Shown here: one piece after another, positions 10,206 to 22,676 of the stretch
Numbering within the stretch: position 1 is the first letter of the stretch
Layout of the letters: every line of letters starts with the position of its first letter
NCBI RefSeq assembly: GCF_038502225.1
Contig: NC_091321.1
Span: 36,214,048 to 36,278,047, forward strand
DNA from: Cherax quadricarinatus
Lineage: Eukaryota > Arthropoda > Malacostraca > Decapoda > Parastacidae
Direction: 5' to 3'
DNA: 64,000 nucleotides
Notes under the pieces: generated by a model
What the model saw: the letters and a program-made list of their open reading frames with translations, nothing else
Databases searched by the model: none
What the model was told of the DNA's origin: nothing
Program-made: the position numbers and the translations under genes

Positions 10206-10380
10206 TAGGCTGTGTGTGTAGATCAGTGTACCACAGTTTACCCTCAAAACAGAAACAGAAATTGAACACTGACACAATCATACACTGACTTACCTTCGGG
10301 GATGTTAAACCCAGAGGATGTTAATTTCAAAACTTTCTGGCATACCCTATTTTCGACACTGGTGGGATCTCAGAAGGGCG
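10206..10380. other. No recognisable feature
   Basis: Short unique-looking stretch between the hAT-like element and the satellite fringe. Confidence 0.3.
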
Positions 10381-10811
10381 AAATGTAATGGGTAGCAGCA
10401 GCCGCAAACTTGTAAAAGGAGTGAAATGCAGCAGCAGCAAAGTAACACATACAGTGAGTAGCAGCAGAAATAAACTTGTAAAAGTCGTAGGATATATCAG
10501 CAGCAGTAACAAAGTGGTAGAAGGTGTGGGTAGCAGCAACAACAAAGTAACAAAAGGAGTGGGTAGCAGGTGCAACAACGTAACACAAGAATTAGCAACA
10601 AATTAATATAAGGAAAGATTAACAGCAACAAAGAAACAAAAGAAACAGGCAACAGTAGGAAAGTAACACAAGAAATGGGTAGCAACAGTAACAAAGTAGC
10701 ATGAGAAATATGAAACTTTAAATACATGATTATAGAAAGAGTAGGAATAAGTAAATGCTACAAGTAATGCCAGGAGAGCGTAGCAGTTGTAACAGAAACA
10801 ATGCAATGAAC
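10381..10811. repeat. Degenerate edge of the 28-bp satellite
   Basis: GTAGCAGCAG and CAGTAACA-like pieces with poor periodicity (for example AGTAACACATACAGTGAGTA) grade into the regular array. This is the expected decayed margin of a tandem array. Opposite-strand ORFs are Leu/Cys-rich repeat translations. Confidence 0.7.
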
Positions 10812-13800
10812 GGGTTGCAACACACACAGTGGGTGACAGTAGCAGCAACACACACAGTGAGTGACAGCAGCAGCAACACACACAGTGAGTGACAGTAGCA
10901 GCAACACACACAGTGGGTGACAGTAGCAGCAACACACACAGTGAGTGACAGTAGCAGCAACACACACAGTGGGTGACAGCAGCAGCAACACACACAGTGA
11001 GTGACAGTAGCAGCAACACACACAGTGAGTGACAGTAGCAGCAACACACACAGTGAGTGACAGTAGCAGCAACACACACAGTGGGTGACAGTAGCAGCAA
11101 CACACACAGTGAGTGACAGCAGCAGCAACACACACAGTGAGTGACAGTAGCAGCAACACACACAGTGAGTGACAGTAGCAGCAACACACACAGTGAGTGA
11201 CAGTAGCAGCAACACACACAGTGGGTGACAGTAGCAGCAACACACACAGTGAGTGACAGTAGCAGCAACACACACAGTGAGTGACAGTAGCAGCAACACA
11301 CACAATGAGTGACAGCAGCAGCAACACACACAGTGGGTGACAGTAGCAGCAACACACACAGTGGGTGACAGTAGCAGCAACACACACAGTAGATGACAGC
11401 AGCAGCAACACACACAGTGGGTGACAGCAGCAGCAACACACACAGTGAGTGACAGTAGCAGCAACACACACAATGAGTGACAGCAGCAGCAACACACACA
11501 GTGGGTGACAGTAGCAGCAACACACACAGTGGGTGACAGTAGCAGCAACACACACAGTGGGTGACAGTAGCAGCAACACACACAGTAGATGACAGCAGCA
11601 GCAACACACACAGTGGGTGACAGTAGCAGCAACACACACAGTGGGTGACAGTAGCAGCAACACACACAGTGGGTGACAGCAGCAGCAACACACACAGTAG
11701 ATGACAGCAGCAGCAACACACACAGTGGGTGACAGTAGCAGCAACACACACAGTGGGTGACAGTAGCAGCAACACACACAGTAGATGACAGCAGCAGCAA
11801 CACACACAGTGGGTGACAGCAGCAGCAACACACACAGTGAGTGACAGTAGCAGCAACACACACAGTGAGTGACAGTAGCAGCAACACACACAGTGGGTGA
11901 CAGCAGCAGCAACACACACAGTGGGTGACAGTAGCAGCAACACACACAGTGGGTGACAGCAGCAGCAACACACACAGTGGGTGACAGTAGCAGCAACACA
12001 CACAGTGGGTGACAGCAGCAGCAACACACACAGTGGGTGACAGTAGCAGCAACACACACAGTGGGTGACAGCAGCAGCAACACACACAGTGGGTGACAGT
12101 AGCAGCAACACACACAATGAGTGACAGCAGCAGCAACACACACAGTGGGTGACAGTAGCAGCAACACACACAATGAGTGACAGCAGCAGCAACACACACA
12201 GTGGGTGACAGTAGCAGCAACACACACAATGAGTGACAGCAGCAGCAACACACACAGTGGGTGACAGCAGCAGCAACACACACAGTGGGTGACAGTAGCA
12301 GCAACACACACAGTGGGTGACAGCAGCAGCAACACACACAGTGGGTGACAGCAGCAGCAACACACACAGTGGGTGACAGTAGCAGCAACACACACAGTGG
12401 GTGACAGTAGCAGCAACACACACAGTGGGTGACAGCAGCAGCAACACACACAGTGGGTGACAGCAGCAGCAACACACACAGTGGGTGACAGTAGCAGCAA
12501 CACACACAGTGGGTGACAGTAGCAGCAACACACACAGTGGGTGACAGCAGCAGCAACACACACAGTGGGTGACAGTAGCAGCAACACACACAGTGGGTGA
12601 CAGTAGCAGCAACACACACAGTGGGTGACAGCAGCAGCAACACACACAGTGGGTGACAGTAGCAGCAACACACACAGTGGGTGACAGCAGCAGCAACACA
12701 CACAGTGGGTGACAGCAGCAGCAACACACACAGTGGGTGACAGTAGCAGCAACACACACAGTGGGTGACAGTAGCAGCAACACACACAGTGAGTGACAGC
12801 AGCAGCAACACACACAGTGGGTGACAGCAGCAGCAACACACACAGTGGGTGACAGTAGCAGCAACACACACAGTGGGTGACAGTAGCAGCAACACACACA
12901 GTGGGTGACAGTAGCAGCAACACACACAGTGGGTGACAGTAGCAGCAACACACACAGTGGGTGACAGCAGCAGCAGCAACACACACAGTGGGTGACAGCA
13001 GCAGCAGCAACACACACAGTGGGTGACAGCAGCAGCAACACACACAGTGGGTGACAGCAGCAGCAACACACACAGTGGGTGACAGTAGCAGCAACACACA
13101 AAGTGGGTGACAGTAGCAGCAACACACACAGTGGGTGAAAGTAGCAGCAAGACACAGTGGGTGACAGTAGCAGCAACACACACAGTGGGTGACAGTAGCA
13201 GCAACACACACAGTGGGTGACAGTAGCAGCAACACACACGAGTGACAGCAGCAGCAACACACACAGTGGGTGACAGTAGCAGCAACACACACAGCGGGTG
13301 ACAGTAGCAGCAACACACACAGTGGGTAACAGCAGCAGCAACACACACAGTGGGTGACAGCAGCAGCAACACACACAGTGGGTGACAGTAGCAGCAACAC
13401 ACACAGTGGGTGACAGTAGCAGCAACACACACAGTGGGTGACAGTAGCAGCAACACACACAGTGGGTGACAGTAGCAGCAACACACACAGTGGGTGACAG
13501 CAGCAGCAACACACACAGTGGGTGACAGCAGCAGCAACACACACAGTGGGTGACAGTAGCAGCAACACACACAGTGGGTGACAGTAGCAGCAACACACAG
13601 AGTGGGTGACAGCAGCAGCAACACACACAGTGGGTGACAGAAGCAGCAACACACACAGTGGGTGACAGCAGCAGCAACACACACAGTGGGTGACAGCAGC
13701 AGCAACACACACAGTGGGTGACAATAGCAGCAACACACAAAGTGGGTGACAGTAGACGCAAAACACACAGTAGGTGACAGCAGCAGCAACACACACAGTG

Positions 13801-16620
13801 GGTGACAGTAGCAGCAACACACACAGTGGGTGACAGTAGCAGCAACACACACAGCGGGTGACAGTAGCAGCAACACACACAGTGGGTAACAGCAGCAGCA
13901 ACACACACAGTGGGTGACAGCAGCAGCAACACACACAGTGGGTGACAGTAGCAGCAACACACACATTGGGTGACAGTAGCAGCAACACACACAGTGGGTG
14001 ACAGTAGCAGCAACACACACAGTGGGTGACAGTAGCAGCAACACACACAGTGGGTGACAGCAGCAGCAACACACACAGTGGGTGACAGCAGCAGCAACAC
14101 ACACAGTGGGTGACAGTAGCAGCAACACACACAGTGGGTGACAGTAGCAGCAACACACACAGTGGGTGACAGCAGCAGCAACACACACAGTGGGTGACAG
14201 AAGCAGCAACACACACAGTGGGTGACAGCAGCAGCAACACACACAGTGGGTGACAGCAGCAGCAACACACACAGTGGGTGACAATAGCAGCAACACACAA
14301 AGTGGGTGACAGTAGACGCAAAACACACAGTAGGTGACAGCAGCAGCAACACACACAGTGGGTGACAGTAGCAGCAACACACACAGTGGGTGACAGCAGC
14401 AGCAACACACACAGTGGGTGACAGCAGCAGCAACACACACAGTGGGTGACAGCAGCAGCAACACACACACAGTGGGTGACAGTAGCAGCAACACACACAG
14501 TGGGTGACAGTAGCAGCAACACACACAGTGGGTGACAGTAGCAGCAACACACACGAGTGACAGCAGCAGCAACACACACAGTGGGTGACAGTAGCAGCAT
14601 CACACACAGTGTGTGACAGCAGCAACACACACAGTGGGTGACAGCAGCAGCAACACACACAGTGGGTGACAGCAGCAGCAACACACACAGTGGGTGACAG
14701 CAGCAGCAACACACACAGTGGGTGACAGTAGCAGCAACACCCACAGTGGGTGACAGTAGCAGCAACACACACAGTGGGTGACAGTAGCAGCAACACACAC
14801 AGTGGGTGACAGTAGCAGCAACACACACAGTGGGTGACAGTAGCAGCAACACACACAGTGGGTGACAGAAGCAGCAACACACACAATGGGCGACAGCAGC
14901 AGCAACACACACGAGTGACAGCAGCAGCAACACACACCGTGGGTGACAGCAGCAGCAACACACACAATGAGTGACAGCAGCAGCAACACACACAGTGGGT
15001 GACAGCAGCAGCAACACACACAGTGGGTGACAGCAGCAGCAACACACACAGTGGGTGACAGTAGCAGCAACACACACAGTGGGTGACAGTAGCAGCAACA
15101 CACAGAGTGGGTGACAGCAGCAGCAACACACACAGTGGGTGACAGAAGCAGCAACACACACAGTGGGTGACAGCAGCAGCAACACACACAGTGGGTGACA
15201 GCAGCAGCAACACACACAGTGGGTGACAATAGCAGCAACACACAAAGTGGGTGACAGTAGACGCAAAACACACAGTAGATGACAGCAGCAGCAACACACA
15301 CAGTGGGTGACAGAAGCAGCAACACACACAGTGGGTGACAGCAGCAGCAACACACACAGTGGGTGACAGCAGCAGCAACACACACAGTGGGTGACAATAG
15401 CAGCAACACACAAAGTGGGTGACAGTAGACGCAAAACACACAGTAGGTGACAGCAGCAGCAACACACACAGTGGGTGACAGAAGCAGCAACACACACAGT
15501 GGGTGACAGCAGCAGCAACACACACAATGAGTGACAGCAGCAGCAACACACACAGTGGGTGACAGTAGCAGCAACACACACAGTGGGTGACAGTAGCAGC
15601 AACACACACAGCGGGTGACAGTAGCAGCAACACACACAGTGGGTAACAGCAGCAGCAACACACACAGTGGGTGACAGCAGCAGCAACACACACAGTGGGT
15701 GACAGTAGCAGCAACACACACATTGGGTGACAGTAGCAGCAACACACACAGTGGGTGACAGTAGCAGCAACACACACAGTGGGTGACAGTAGCAGCAACA
15801 CACACAGTGGGTGACAGCAGCAGCAACACACACAGTGGGTGACAGCAGCAGCAACACACACAGTGGGTGACAGTAGCAGCAACACACACAGTGGGTGACA
15901 GTAGCAGCAACACACAGAGTGGGTGACAGCAGCAGCAACACACACAGTGGGTGACAGAAGCAGCAACACACACAGTGGGTGACAGCAGCAGCAACACACA
16001 CAGTGGGTGACAGCAGCAGCAACACACACAGTGGGTGACAATAGCAGCAACACACAAAGTGGGTGACAGTAGACGCAAAACACACAGTAGGTGACAGCAG
16101 CAGCAACACACACAGTGGGTGACAGTAGCAGCAACACACACAGTGGGTGACAGCAGCAGCAACACACACAGTGGGTGACAGCAGCAGCAACACACACAGT
16201 GGGTGACAGCAGCAGCAACACACACACAGTGGGTGACAGTAGCAGCAACACACACAGTGGCTGACAGTAGCAGCAACACACACAGTGGGTGACAGCAGCA
16301 GCAACACACACAGTGGGTGACAGTAGCAGCAACACACACAGTGAGTGACAGCAGCAGCAACACAGTGGGTGACAGCAGCAGCAACACACAGTGGGTGACA
16401 GTAGCAGCAACACACAATGAGTGACAGTAGCAGCAACACACAGTGGGTGACAGCTGCAGCAACACACAGTGGGTGACAGTAGCAGCAACACACAGTGGGT
16501 GATAGTAGCAGTAACACATAGTGGGTGACAGCAGCAGCAACACACAGTTGGTGACAGTAGCAGCAACACACAAAATGAGTGACAGCAGCAGCAACATACA
16601 GTGGGTGACAGCAGCAGTAA
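10812..16620. repeat. 28-bp satellite, block A (about 5.8 kb, roughly 200 units)
   Basis: Tandem units consist of a 20-nt core RTGRGTGACAGYAGCAGCAA followed by (CA)n, mostly n=4 (28 bp). Three binary sites vary among units. Rare variants (GTAGATGAC, AGTAGACGCAAAACACAC, CACATTGGG, CAGCGGGTG) recur at multiples of the unit, showing higher-order repeats. Neither the core nor the CA run contains TTA, CTA or TCA in any frame. All three minus-strand frames are therefore open for kilobases (Cys/Leu/Val-rich, such as VCVAATVTHC). I do not consider these genes. Confidence 0.97.
16617..16620. repeat. 4-bp target-site duplication, left (GTAA)
   Basis: GTAA abuts the left LTR and recurs at 20,624-20,627 just after the right LTR. 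Removing the element and one copy rejoins a normal satellite unit. Confidence 0.65.
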
Positions 16621-16912
16621 TGTCGTAAGGGTTCTTGAATGGAGATATCGTAGGATAAGGTAGACACACTTGTAGGATGGTAGGTGTATTGTCAGACTGA
16701 GATGAGAGATGGAGCCCGGTGCCTAGCCTGTTCACGCCTTGTAGGTCTGCCGCCGAGTGAGAGCGGGACAGAGGGATCACTGCCCATGTGTATCCCCATG
16801 ACGTCACACAAAGCCAGGCCTACGAGGGATCTCGTGTCTAAAGCACAGGGATGATACTAATATGCTATGCTATATAATACTGGGAATACAGGGATCAGCA
16901 ACTATGCTGACA
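16621..16912 (-). repeat. Gypsy-type LTR (3' LTR of a minus-strand element)
   Basis: 292 bp, bounded by TGTCGT and TGACA on the plus strand, giving TGT...ACA ends on either strand. Read by eye it is identical to 20,332-20,623. It contains TATATAAT-type sequence and a GATCCCTC motif, and a TGACGTCA site near 16,798. Confidence 0.9.
16868..16882 (-). promoter_or_regulatory. Candidate TATA element in the LTR
   Basis: Minus-strand AGTATTATATAGCATAGC-like sequence contains a TATATA core inside the LTR, where an LTR retrotransposon promoter would lie. The same site is in the other LTR at about 20,580-20,592. Position and sequence only. Confidence 0.35.
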
Positions 16913-17327
16913 GCTCGGTCATGTTACGTATGTCGTCCCGACATACACTACTATACTATAGGCTGAACAGGCAGGCGGATCTGGGCTGATTCTATACAAT
17001 AACAAATTCATATATAACTTAGAACTAATGGATGGTACAACATGATTTTGACGTAATGGGTATTAACGTAATCATTACAAACTATAAGAACAAATCATTA
17101 TACAATATGGATGGAATTGATCGATCGATCTGTATTCATGCACTCTACGGATTCTGAGGAAGAATAATTATATACAAAGAAGTGTTTAACAGAAAGGCAG
17201 ATTCGGTGCACTCAAATCTAGACTGTTAATTCTCAGAATACGGAGGGAACGTGAACACTAAAATTTCTGACAAACTGATCAGCTAATAACAAAACACACA
17301 GTTGACAATTTCATTCATCTCAGACAT

Positions 17328-17889
17328 CTAATTATACAGACTATGTACATTTAAACCCAATTCTGCGAGGGTAAGGTTTACATATGCAGAATGGTTATCA
17401 TCTCTGGGAGGGTCGAATTCCTCTGCAATGGCTAACACATGCCTTGACTGAGAGAGATCTGAAGGAATATCTACAAAAGATACTTGCGGGTTTCTCATTA
17501 CTTTTCGAGTACGCAAGGAGTAACGACATTCAGGTTGAGTATCTGACTGAGTATCTGAGGTAGAGAGTACAGGATCAGGAGGATTGTCAGAGTCTGTCTC
17601 ATTAGTCTGGGTAGCAATATCCTCAACATCGCATACTAATTTCATATGATCTAAATGCGATTCTTTGTATTTGCCAGTACTAACTTCTCTAACCTTATAC
17701 TTATTTCCAGAGATATGTTCTACAACTCGATAAGGTCCGACAAACTTTTGATCAAGCTTTGGCATTGCAGACGTTTTGTTAAAGTTAATCAGCATAACTC
17801 TCGAACCTACTTTGATTTTGGATGGCTTAGCACGGCTATTAGTTACTCTAGTAAATTCTGCTGTTGCTTTATGAAGTGTTTCACGGATC
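17328..17889 (-). pseudogene. Gypsy integrase C-terminal remnant
   Basis: Minus-strand reading starts near 17,889, just after an in-frame TAG, with the segment RETLHKATAEFTRVTN. It continues through VGSRVMLIN and the diagnostic KFVGPYRVVEHI (GPY/F module of Ty3/Gypsy integrases), then VREVSTGKYKESHLDHMKLV. A Ser/Asp/Thr-rich tail follows to the stop at 17,328. The catalytic DDE core, zinc-binding region, RT and protease are all absent upstream, so this is the 3' end of a deleted pol. The Gly-Pro-Tyr motif makes the family call firm. The piece cannot act as an integrase. Confidence 0.85.
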
Positions 17890-20311
17890 TATAGGAACTT
17901 AATCTGAACTTCACATTTCGCAGCACTTTAACAAATCTCAGATACAAGCTGTGAGAACAAACACATTGCTCAAGGGCTAGGTATTGTCTTTCAGTCAGTA
18001 AGGGAATGTTGGTACTGTGGACTGATTCATATTGACTTTGACTGGAATGATACACTAAGTGAACGTTCAAAAGTGACTGGGACATCTTCTCAGTGAAAAT
18101 ACCGAAGGGCATAAGTCAAGAAAAATGGAGAGAATGACACAATAAGCTTAAATGGAAAAAAATGCTTAACTATTCTGCATAAGTAATTAAAAATTGACAA
18201 GTTACACAGTAAGCAAAGGACTCACACAAGAAGAATATGCAATTTAACAAACACTAAAAATCAAGAGAACCTGTACTTTGCTCAAATCCAATCTGCTGAA
18301 CTTTTACTTTAAATTGAACAAATGGCACAGTGAGTCGTCTTTACCCTCAATGCAACAAGGAAATACACAATAAAATAATAAAATGAACTCAATAAACTTG
18401 TGCAAAAATTAAAACAAACACACAATTCACTGAAAAATAAAACAAAATGACAGACAGAACAAAATACTATGCACAGAACAGAGCATAAGAAACTGCACTG
18501 CAATAAACTGTATTGCACAACACTGCATAAAATTTTCTGCAAGAAAAACTTTAATAGCAACACAATATTTGCACAAGAATTATTGCAAAATGAGTCAATG
18601 TGCAATAATAAAAATTATAACACACAAGAAAAGAAATATATCAAGGAATGAACACTTTAACTCTTAACTGCACTTAAACAACAAGCAAAAGAACAATTTA
18701 CTTTAAAAGGAGAACTTAAAAATTGCACTAAGAGTGAATTTGTTCAATAAAATATGAAAAATAATAGGTGCTAAAACACACAACAAAAAGGAATACAACA
18801 CTTACAGAGATGCAGGACACAACACATCAACATAAACACAGTACTAGAATTTTCTTGCAATGAAACTTGATGTGTGAAAAATTTAGTAAAATTGAGTTCT
18901 TGCTGGGACTTAAAAAATGGCACTACTGTCTGTGGAAATAAGACAAATTAAACACTGGCTGAATAAAGGAATATGAACACAAGAATGTTCAACACACAGG
19001 GAACAAAAATAGAATTACACAAATGCTGGGAAGAAAAAAAAATTACAGACAACACTGAGTTGTGATGCAGAATATGAGGTGAAAAATTTACTGAGTTAAT
19101 TCACTGGAATTCTGAAGTTTAAACACAAGTTCTATGCTGCTCATATGTTGCACACACAACAAAGGAAACACTAAGTACTTACTTCAAGTGTATAAAAAGA
19201 TACACAACACAACAGATATAAAATAATGCACGAAAATTAACACTGAATTAAAGAGATTAAAAGAAATGAATGCAATCAGTACATGATAAACACTGAGTCT
19301 GATCAAGAGTCACTGAATGTCACTAAGAGAAAAATTCACTGGGAACACAAAAGAAATGTCTCAACACTCGCAAATGTCTCTAAAAAAAAAATATTATCGC
19401 TGTAACAACTTGAAGAATGAGACTGATGGATTGTTTATATCGTCCTGCTGCTGTCCTCTGCAAGATGATCGTAGAATTGCGCTTAAATCGGCGAGAGACA
19501 ACACATAGGAGGCTTTTAAAGATGGCGCGACACACTCTAGCTCTTGACCCCCTATGTGGTCCTTAAAATATGGTGCTACAACCCTTAGCAGTGCACCAAA
19601 ACACTGATGAGGTAGGTGAGTTGTAATGGCCGACTGTAGTTGGGTTTGTGGGTAATGGCTGAGCGAGGCGTCTGAGACCGGCAATGGTGCGACACACGTG
19701 ATCGTGAGTGGCTGGGCTTATGGGTTGAACGTCGTAAGCCTCACTGAGAAAACCCCCACTGCCGCGAAGATAATTCTAAGCCGGCTGGCTTAGAAGAAAC
19801 CCACGAAATACTACAACACCACAAGGATGACAAGGAGCACTCAGAATGCTTGGAACTTGAATCACAAGCGATGAAGGCTACTCATGTGGCTTGCTTGAGT
19901 ACTGGGGTAAGACACCTGGGTTAGTTGCTAGCTGGCTTATCTTAACCCTTCACACAGAATAGCTTGATAACTTCACACGAGGAGCACAGCAGGGGTGGAA
20001 GCTGGCTTGGCAGGCAAAATAATTGGATGGAGTAGGCTAGGCTGGACTGGACTCGGGTGTTCTGACTCCCCCACCACAGACTGGAAGCTGGCTTATTTTG
20101 CAAACTCGGGTCAACCCCTCGGGAGTAATGCAAAAGCAGATAACCACTAATACAAAGAGACTGACCAGTGAATAATGTAGAAGCTGGTAGAGTAGCTGCC
20201 TTGAGGTAGCTGGATGGGGTGAACCTCGGTAGGCCTACTGGTGACACGAAATGGCCGTCTTGCTGGTCGACAATTTTATCTCCAGAAATCGCTGTAATCG
20301 TCAGAATTACA
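17890..20311. other. Non-coding interior of the Gypsy-like element
   Basis: No conserved gag or pol motif was recognised on either strand. 18,100-19,300 is A- and C-rich with many short homopolymers. 19,500-20,310 is mixed. Short ORFs (up to about 100 codons) resemble nothing I know. The region probably retains packaging and untranslated sequence (inference). Confidence 0.5.
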
Positions 20312-20329
20312 GGCTCACCGCTGTCACCA
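20312..20329 (-). other. Candidate primer-binding site
   Basis: On the minus strand TGGTGACAGCGGTGAGCC begins 2 nt after the 5' LTR, with the obligatory TGG complementary to a tRNA CCA end. I could not match it to a particular tRNA with confidence. Confidence 0.5.
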
Positions 20330-20331
20330 TT

Positions 20332-20623
20332 TGTCGTAAGGGTTCTTGAATGGAGATATCGTAGGATAAGGTAGACACACTTGTAGGATGGTAGGTGTAT
20401 TGTCAGACTGAGATGAGAGATGGAGCCCGGTGCCTAGCCTGTTCACGCCTTGTAGGTCTGCCGCCGAGTGAGAGCGGGACAGAGGGATCACTGCCCATGT
20501 GTATCCCCATGACGTCACACAAAGCCAGGCCTACGAGGGATCTCGTGTCTAAAGCACAGGGATGATACTAATATGCTATGCTATATAATACTGGGAATAC
20601 AGGGATCAGCAACTATGCTGACA
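20332..20623 (-). repeat. Gypsy-type LTR (5' LTR of a minus-strand element)
   Basis: 292 bp and apparently identical to 16,621-16,912. It is followed at 20,624 by GTAA and then satellite sequence. Confidence 0.9.
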
Positions 20624-22676
20624 GTAACACACACAATGAGTGACAGTAGCAGCAACACACAGTGGGTGAGAGCAGCAACACACACAGTGGGTGACAGCAG
20701 CAACACATACAATGAGTGACAGCAGCAGCAACACACACAGTGAATGACAGCAGCAGCAACACAGTGGGTGACAGTAGCAGCAACACACACAATGAGTGAC
20801 AGCAGCAGCAACACAGTGGGTGACAGTAGCAGCAACACACACAATGAGTGACAGCAGCAGCAACACAGTGGGTGACAGTAGCAGCAACACACACAATGAG
20901 TGACAGCAGCAGCAACACAAAATGAGTGAAAGTAGCAGCAACACACACAGTGAGTGACAGCAGCAGCAACACAGTGAGTGACAGTAGCAGCAACACACAC
21001 AATGAGTGACAGCAGCAGCAACACAAAATGAGTGAAAGTAGCAGCAACACACATAAGAACATAAGAACATGTAAAGTAAAAGGACACAAGTGCAACTAAT
21101 GTGACATTTTATTGTGGCAACGTTTCGCAGCAACACAGTGACAGTAGCAGCAACACAGTGACAGTAGCAGCAACACTCACAGTTAGCGACAGTAGCAGGA
21201 ACACTCACGGTTATTGACAGTAGCAGCAACACATACAGTTAGTGACAGTAGCAGCAACACACAGTGACATTAGCAGCAAAACACAGTGGCAATAGCAGCA
21301 ACACGCACGTTTATTGAGGATAGCAGCAACACACAGTTAGTGACAGTAACAGCAACACAAACACAGTGACAGTAGCAGCAGCACACACAGTGACAGTAGC
21401 AGCAGCACACACAGTGACAGTAGCAGCAACACACACACAGTGACAGTAGCAACACACACACAGTGACAGTAGCAACACACACACAGTGACAGTAGCAACA
21501 GCACACACAGTGACAGTAGCAACAGCACACAGTGACAGTAGCAGCAACACACAGTGACAGTAGCAGCAGCACACACAGTGACAGTAGCAGTAACACAGTG
21601 ACAGTAGCAGCAATACACAGTGACAGTAGCAGCAACACCCACAGTGACTGAAGCATCAATATTCACAGTTAGTGACAGTAGCATCAATACTCACAGTTAG
21701 TGACAGTAGCAGCAATACTCACAGTAACAGCAACACACACAGTTAGGGAAAGTAGCAGCAATACACACACTAATGTCGGCAGTAGCAACACTCAGTGACA
21801 GTAGCAGCAGCACTCAGTGACAGCAGCAACATGCACAGTTAGTGACAGTATCAGCAACTCTTACAGTCAGTGACTGTAGCAGCAACACACACAGTGCATG
21901 AGTAGCAACACAGTGAGTTATAGTAGCATTAACACACACGGTAAGAGAAGCAGCAACACACAGTGACTGCAGCAGCAACACATACACAGCAACACAGTGA
22001 TAATATTAGCAACACACACAGTTAGTGACAGAATAAGCAACACAGAGATAGATAATTGCAGAAACACACAACGAAAATTGTATCAACACACACAGCTAAT
22101 GACAGTAACAGCAACACACAGTGGCAGTAGCAGCAACACACAGTAACAGCAACACACAGTGGCAGTAGCAGCAACACACAGTTAGTGACAGTAATAACAA
22201 CACACACACACACAGTGACAGTAGCAGCAACACACACACACAGTGACAGTAGCAGCAACACACACACACAGTAACAGTAGCAGCAACACACACACAGTGA
22301 CAGTAGCAGCAACACACACACAGTGACAGTAGCAGCAACACACACACAGTGACAGTAGAAGCAACACACACACAGTGACAGTAGAAGCAACACACCCAGT
22401 GACAGTAGCAGCAACACACAGTGACAGTATCAGCAACACACACACAGTGACAGTAGCAGCAACACACAGTGACAGTAGCAGCAACACACACAGTGACAGT
22501 AGCAGCAACACACAGACAGTGACAGTAGCAGCAACACAGTGACAGTAGCAGCAACACACAGTGGGTGACAGCAGCAGCAACACACAGTGGGTGACAGCAG
22601 CAGCAACACACAATGAGTGACAGTAGCAGCAACACACAGTGGGTGACAGCAGCAACACACACACAAATTGACAGAT
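20624..22676. repeat. 28-bp satellite, block B (with a degenerate middle)
   Basis: 20,624-21,052 and 22,540-22,676 are regular 24/26/28-bp units. 21,128-22,540 is a derived form based on CAGTGACAGTAGCAGCAACA of about 22-26 bp with many private variants (GTTAGGGAAAGTAGCAGCA, ATGTCGGCAGTAGCAACAC). 21,700-22,120 matches 44,510-44,970 in order and in private variants, so the two come from a duplication larger than the satellite unit. ORFs are repeat translations. Confidence 0.93.
21053..21127. repeat. Foreign 75-bp insert in the satellite
   Basis: ATAAGAACATAAGAACATGT, then GGACACAAGTGCAACTAATG and TGTGGCAACGTTTCGC, break the array and share no satellite motif. They look like a fragment of a dispersed repeat. 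I cannot assign the family from sequence alone. Confidence 0.5.

Larger units (their letters stand above)
16621..20623 (-). mobile_element. Ty3/Gypsy-like LTR retrotransposon, internally deleted
   Basis: Two 292-bp LTRs, apparently identical, flank about 3.4 kb. Integrase C-terminal sequence with a GPY motif on the minus strand (17,328-17,889) sets orientation and family. No gag, protease, reverse transcriptase or RNase H is recognisable in the rest, which is A/C-rich between 18,100 and 19,300. A TGG-starting primer-binding-site candidate lies 2 nt inside the 5' LTR. A clear polypurine tract next to the 3' LTR was not seen. It is flanked by GTAA and inserted in the 28-bp satellite. It is probably a recent non-autonomous insertion driven by a full-length relative (inference). 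Confidence 0.88.

Noticed and set aside
10603..16667. Minus-strand ORFs of 1,281-1,988 codons in block A
   Set aside because: They are translations of the 28-bp satellite in three frames at once. There is no domain, no start context and no codon bias, and stop absence is explained by unit composition.
16621..20623. Segmental duplication of a unique 292-bp block
   Set aside because: TG/CA-type ends, GTAA flanks, a PBS-like site and an integrase tail between the copies make LTRs the better explanation.
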